Assembly (NCBI GenBank): GCA_036874045.1
Contig: CM072347.1
Span: 436,501 to 500,500 of the forward strand
From: Cymodocea nodosa
Taxonomy: Eukaryota > Streptophyta > Magnoliopsida > Alismatales > Cymodoceaceae
Direction of reading: 5' to 3'
DNA length: 64,000 nt
The notes below the pieces were generated by a model. It did no database searches, was not told the DNA's origin, and saw only the letters and a list, made by a program, of their open reading frames with translations. A program made the position numbers and the translations under genes. Below, in pieces: positions 60,900 through 64,000 of the stretch. The number at the start of each line of letters is the position of its first letter. Position 1 is the first letter of the stretch.

Positions 60900-62430
60900 C
60901 CATGTTTTGAATTCCGATATATTAATCACGATCTAAAGGTTTTGATACCCACGAAGGAGCTGGTAGCGTAGACACTCTCATGATATATTGGTATCTTTTG
61001 AACTCCCATGACAAACAGATTAAATAAAAGAGAAGAAGAAAGCTATGAAGTTAATTGGGGGGGATATGTATGCATGTGTGCTCATGAACAAATCATGGAT
61101 AAATATTGTTAGTGATCATAGAATCAGGCATCTTTACTCCTTTCCTTTAAATTCTTTGTGAAATGCCAAAAAAAATCATTTGATCGATTATATCTTGATT
61201 TTACAGAGATAGATGCTTGAGATTGATGACTATATGTGGAATTTTTGGATCAAATGTTTATATAGTCCACAAGCAACTCCCGTCTAATTATTAGCTTAAC
61301 GTAATGGATTAATATATACACACCAGTGGTAATGCACCATGTAATTAATATTATTGGATGCGTTTAAAAATAAGATTAAAATTTATAAAATATATTTTAT
61401 TTTGAAGAAAACTAGAAGAGAAAAATGGAAGTCTGAGAATTGTGAGTGTGACGACAAGATGCCTTATTTATTTAGAATGGGGAGATTAATTAATGTTTAA
61501 GACAAACTCGGTGGCCTACGGCTAGTTGTCATCTGTTTTAGCGATAGATGTGTTATAAACTCCAAAAATATTCGATTTGTTAAAATAGAAGGGGAAGCAG
61601 AAGGTGGAAGCATCATCAATTGTTCAATAACATCAAGGATGAAATTACAGACTCTAATAACTTAGGTTTTAATTTTCAAGCAGCCATATTTCAAATCAAG
61701 ATTCGAATTTTGGTGTATGCTAAAACCATTACCATTATCGAAAAAAAAAACGTTAGAGATGTGAAATTAGATTCATCATTTTTCTATAATTACAGAAGTC
61801 TGATGTCTGTCTTCTTCTCAACACTATTGTCAAATATTACTTACTTGCTTCTCGTAATTAGTCTCCACTAATTTCACCGTCATCCATTTAATGCTTATGC
61901 TCTTAAGTACCAGCATGAGCGGCTTCCTTTGTAGACTTGGTCTATAATTATTAATTTATTTCATTATCCTGACCTAGAAATTGATATTCCATTTTTCAGG
62001 AATTGCATTCTGATATGTTGGCAATATGACTGCTTAGCTAGAAATACGAAAAGATGATTCTAAGAATTCAATCTAAGTGCATCCATCTTTACTACGTGTC
62101 CTATTTGATAATTCCAGCATAAGAAAGTATCAGGGGTTTACAAAGTTTTCTAAAGACACACACACCATTATTACATCAACAATTTAGGTAATTCAAGTCT
62201 TCATACATCTTCTTGCAACCTTGGTCTTTCTTCAAGCTTTTCTCGAGAATCTGTTCTTCACGACCTCTTTGCTTGTCTTACATCTTCATGTTGATTTCTT
62301 TTTTTCTCTTTCTTTAACATAGCTCTTTTTTGAACCTTTTTCCATTTTTCCTATAATTAACTTAATACATATTCTACCCATATGTATTATTAAATCTTGT
62401 ATTATCAAAACCTCTTCAAAATATTTTCCT
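60900..62430. other. AT-rich intergenic region
   Basis: No gene seen. Short frames on both strands lack recognisable content. Confidence 0.5.
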
Positions 62431-62530
62431 AACAATGTAGATGGATAGGATATAACAAATGTAGGTGCAAGAGCAATAAGGTTGATAGGTTTGTTCTTAG
62501 TTGCCACATTAGCAATGTGCCATGCCTTGG
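62430..62530. repeat. Relative of the 54550-54660 block
   Basis: See the shared words quoted at 54550-54660. Here the block lies about 1.9 kb after defensin copy C. Confidence 0.65.
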
Positions 62531-64000
62531 CAAAGGTTGGAGCTCAATGTTATTCCCTCAAGGAATTGCCTTTGGTGCCTCTTGGGTGGCGACAACAATA
62601 GTTTGGTTGTCAATAAGGTATTGGATAGAGTTGAGGAGAGTGTAACAATAATGAGAGTAGTGAATGTTGGTTTAAGATGCTTTCCCTTGACATGGGATGC
62701 TTTTCCTTGATGTGGGATTATACCCCTTGTTTCGAGGAAATAAGTGTCCTCCAAGCAAGGCAATAGTGGATGATAAGGATGGTGCTAAAATTTAGGTTAA
62801 GATCTAAGATCTATTCACCATTTGCAACGTCAAGGTAGTGTCCAACAAGTTATTATTATATATATCCAATGTGTTGAGGCCATCGACGTTCCTTGACATC
62901 GCTAATGCTTATACAGCTAGAGTGCTGATTCCGAACATGCTAAATTCAACGTTCTTGTTCATGATAAGAAAGCTTTACAAGAGATTATGAAAAAAGTAAC
63001 TAATATAATATAAGAAAATTACATTATTTGTATGGTTTTATATTGCATGATTTCCTTATTTCTCACACAATTTGGGAACTTTTTATGGTACCAAGTATAT
63101 TTTCTCTTCATCGTAGTAGGCACAACAAATCACTTCTTTTTATAACTTTCACTACAAAATAAAAGACTTTAAACGAGGGAAATTTTCCTTGTTCTAAACT
63201 CAATATCCCTTTTTTCACTCTTAGACAAATAAAAGATGAAATACGTCCTTTGTCTATTTTTGATAATCTAAAAGTAAAGGCAAGGAATATATAGAAGAAG
63301 GTTTTTGGTGTAGGAAAAAAAGAATAAAGGGATCGATTTCGTTTATCTTATTTGGAAATTTGCTTCCTTCTTTTCTTCAACTACACTTTTTCTAACACAA
63401 AAATTTCTAGACTGGTGTGAAATATTAGGGTTTCAATGACGAGGAGACGTGTGCCCATGCCAATGCATGACTCATCGTTACTCTCAGGTCCCATGCGCGC
63501 ATAAATCATGTGGCCAATCTCATCACCATGTCCTACGTGAAGATGCGACAAATATTAATTAAAACATGGAAGGCAACCATGAAACAACTTAACAGATGCA
63601 TGTCATCTTAGTTGTACATGTTTGGTATATTATTTTGGTGTGTAAAAATGTGTATCATTTGAAATTGATAAGAAGATATAATCGTTAAGAATTGAACTTC
63701 AGTGACAGACATAAAATCACTTTGTTTAACTTAGTTACTTGGAGTTAATTATGCTTATTTCATATATCATTTGGACGAGCATGTAAGAAGAAATCAACAG
63801 AGATGAAGTGAGATGTTGCAGGCACACAGGGAAAAGAGACACGAGTATATATATGATGCAACTCCTTAGACGTGGGCTGTTGTAATTCCACTCTTCTTGT
63901 TTGATGTCGGTACTTAAGTGGTTGGTGAGTTGAGTGAATTATGTTAAGTGGAGTAAGTGGTATTGTTAGTGGTAGATGTGGTGTATGTTTTTAATTACTT
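62531..64000. other. AT-rich region to the right edge
   Basis: No coding region recognised. The frame at 62522-62710 has no family match by eye, though its 'tgcatggg/ccttgatgtgggatt..ccccttgt' text may be retroelement-derived. Nothing else supported. Confidence 0.4.

Overview
The window is plant nuclear DNA. It is AT-rich and intron-heavy, with GT-AG introns, organelle-targeted housekeeping genes, and many decayed LTR retrotransposons, LINEs and MITEs. GC-rich first exons followed by AT-rich later exons suggest a monocot angiosperm, but I cannot name the species. No rRNA, tRNA or CRISPR was seen.

Layout. (1) Positions 1-12780, minus strand: the 5' ten coding exons of an armadillo-repeat kinesin (ARK1/KIN-UC type), running off the left edge. 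Its introns hold copia and LINE debris. (2) 15425-20654, minus: a complete glyoxalase I gene of seven exons, with two possible start codons giving organellar and cytosolic forms. (3) 22540-25700, minus: a small thioredoxin-like 3-3 type protein. (4) 26293-31169, plus: an eight-exon gene for a probably plastid-targeted protein with a DUF3783-like C-terminus, head-to-head with the thioredoxin-like gene across 592 bp. (5) 32630-44161, minus: a complete nine-exon plastid 3-oxoacyl-ACP synthase III (KAS III) gene, whose fourth intron carries a broken LINE and a MITE. (6) 44-64 kb: an accessory, duplication-prone region. It holds one intact single-exon defensin-like gene (58496-58831), two decayed relatives (48724-49050 and 60214-60524), a complete three-exon DnaJC28-type (DUF1992) gene (51781-54177), and copia pieces.

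The conserved genes do not form a pathway, although KAS III starts plastid fatty acid synthesis and glyoxalase I detoxifies methylglyoxal. Gene models were built by hand: donor and acceptor dinucleotides were checked and phases summed, and every complete model gives a whole number of codons with canonical family motifs across its junctions.

The most interesting part is the right third. A ten-cysteine defensin-like gene sits among small shuffled duplications. One decayed copy has its promoter region replaced by sequence from intron 1 of the DnaJC28 gene. Fragments resembling the first intron of KAS III recur next to the other decayed copy. I see no clearly new biochemical system; the novelty is in this duplication mosaic, the defensin family, and a two-copy TTA-flanked MITE family.
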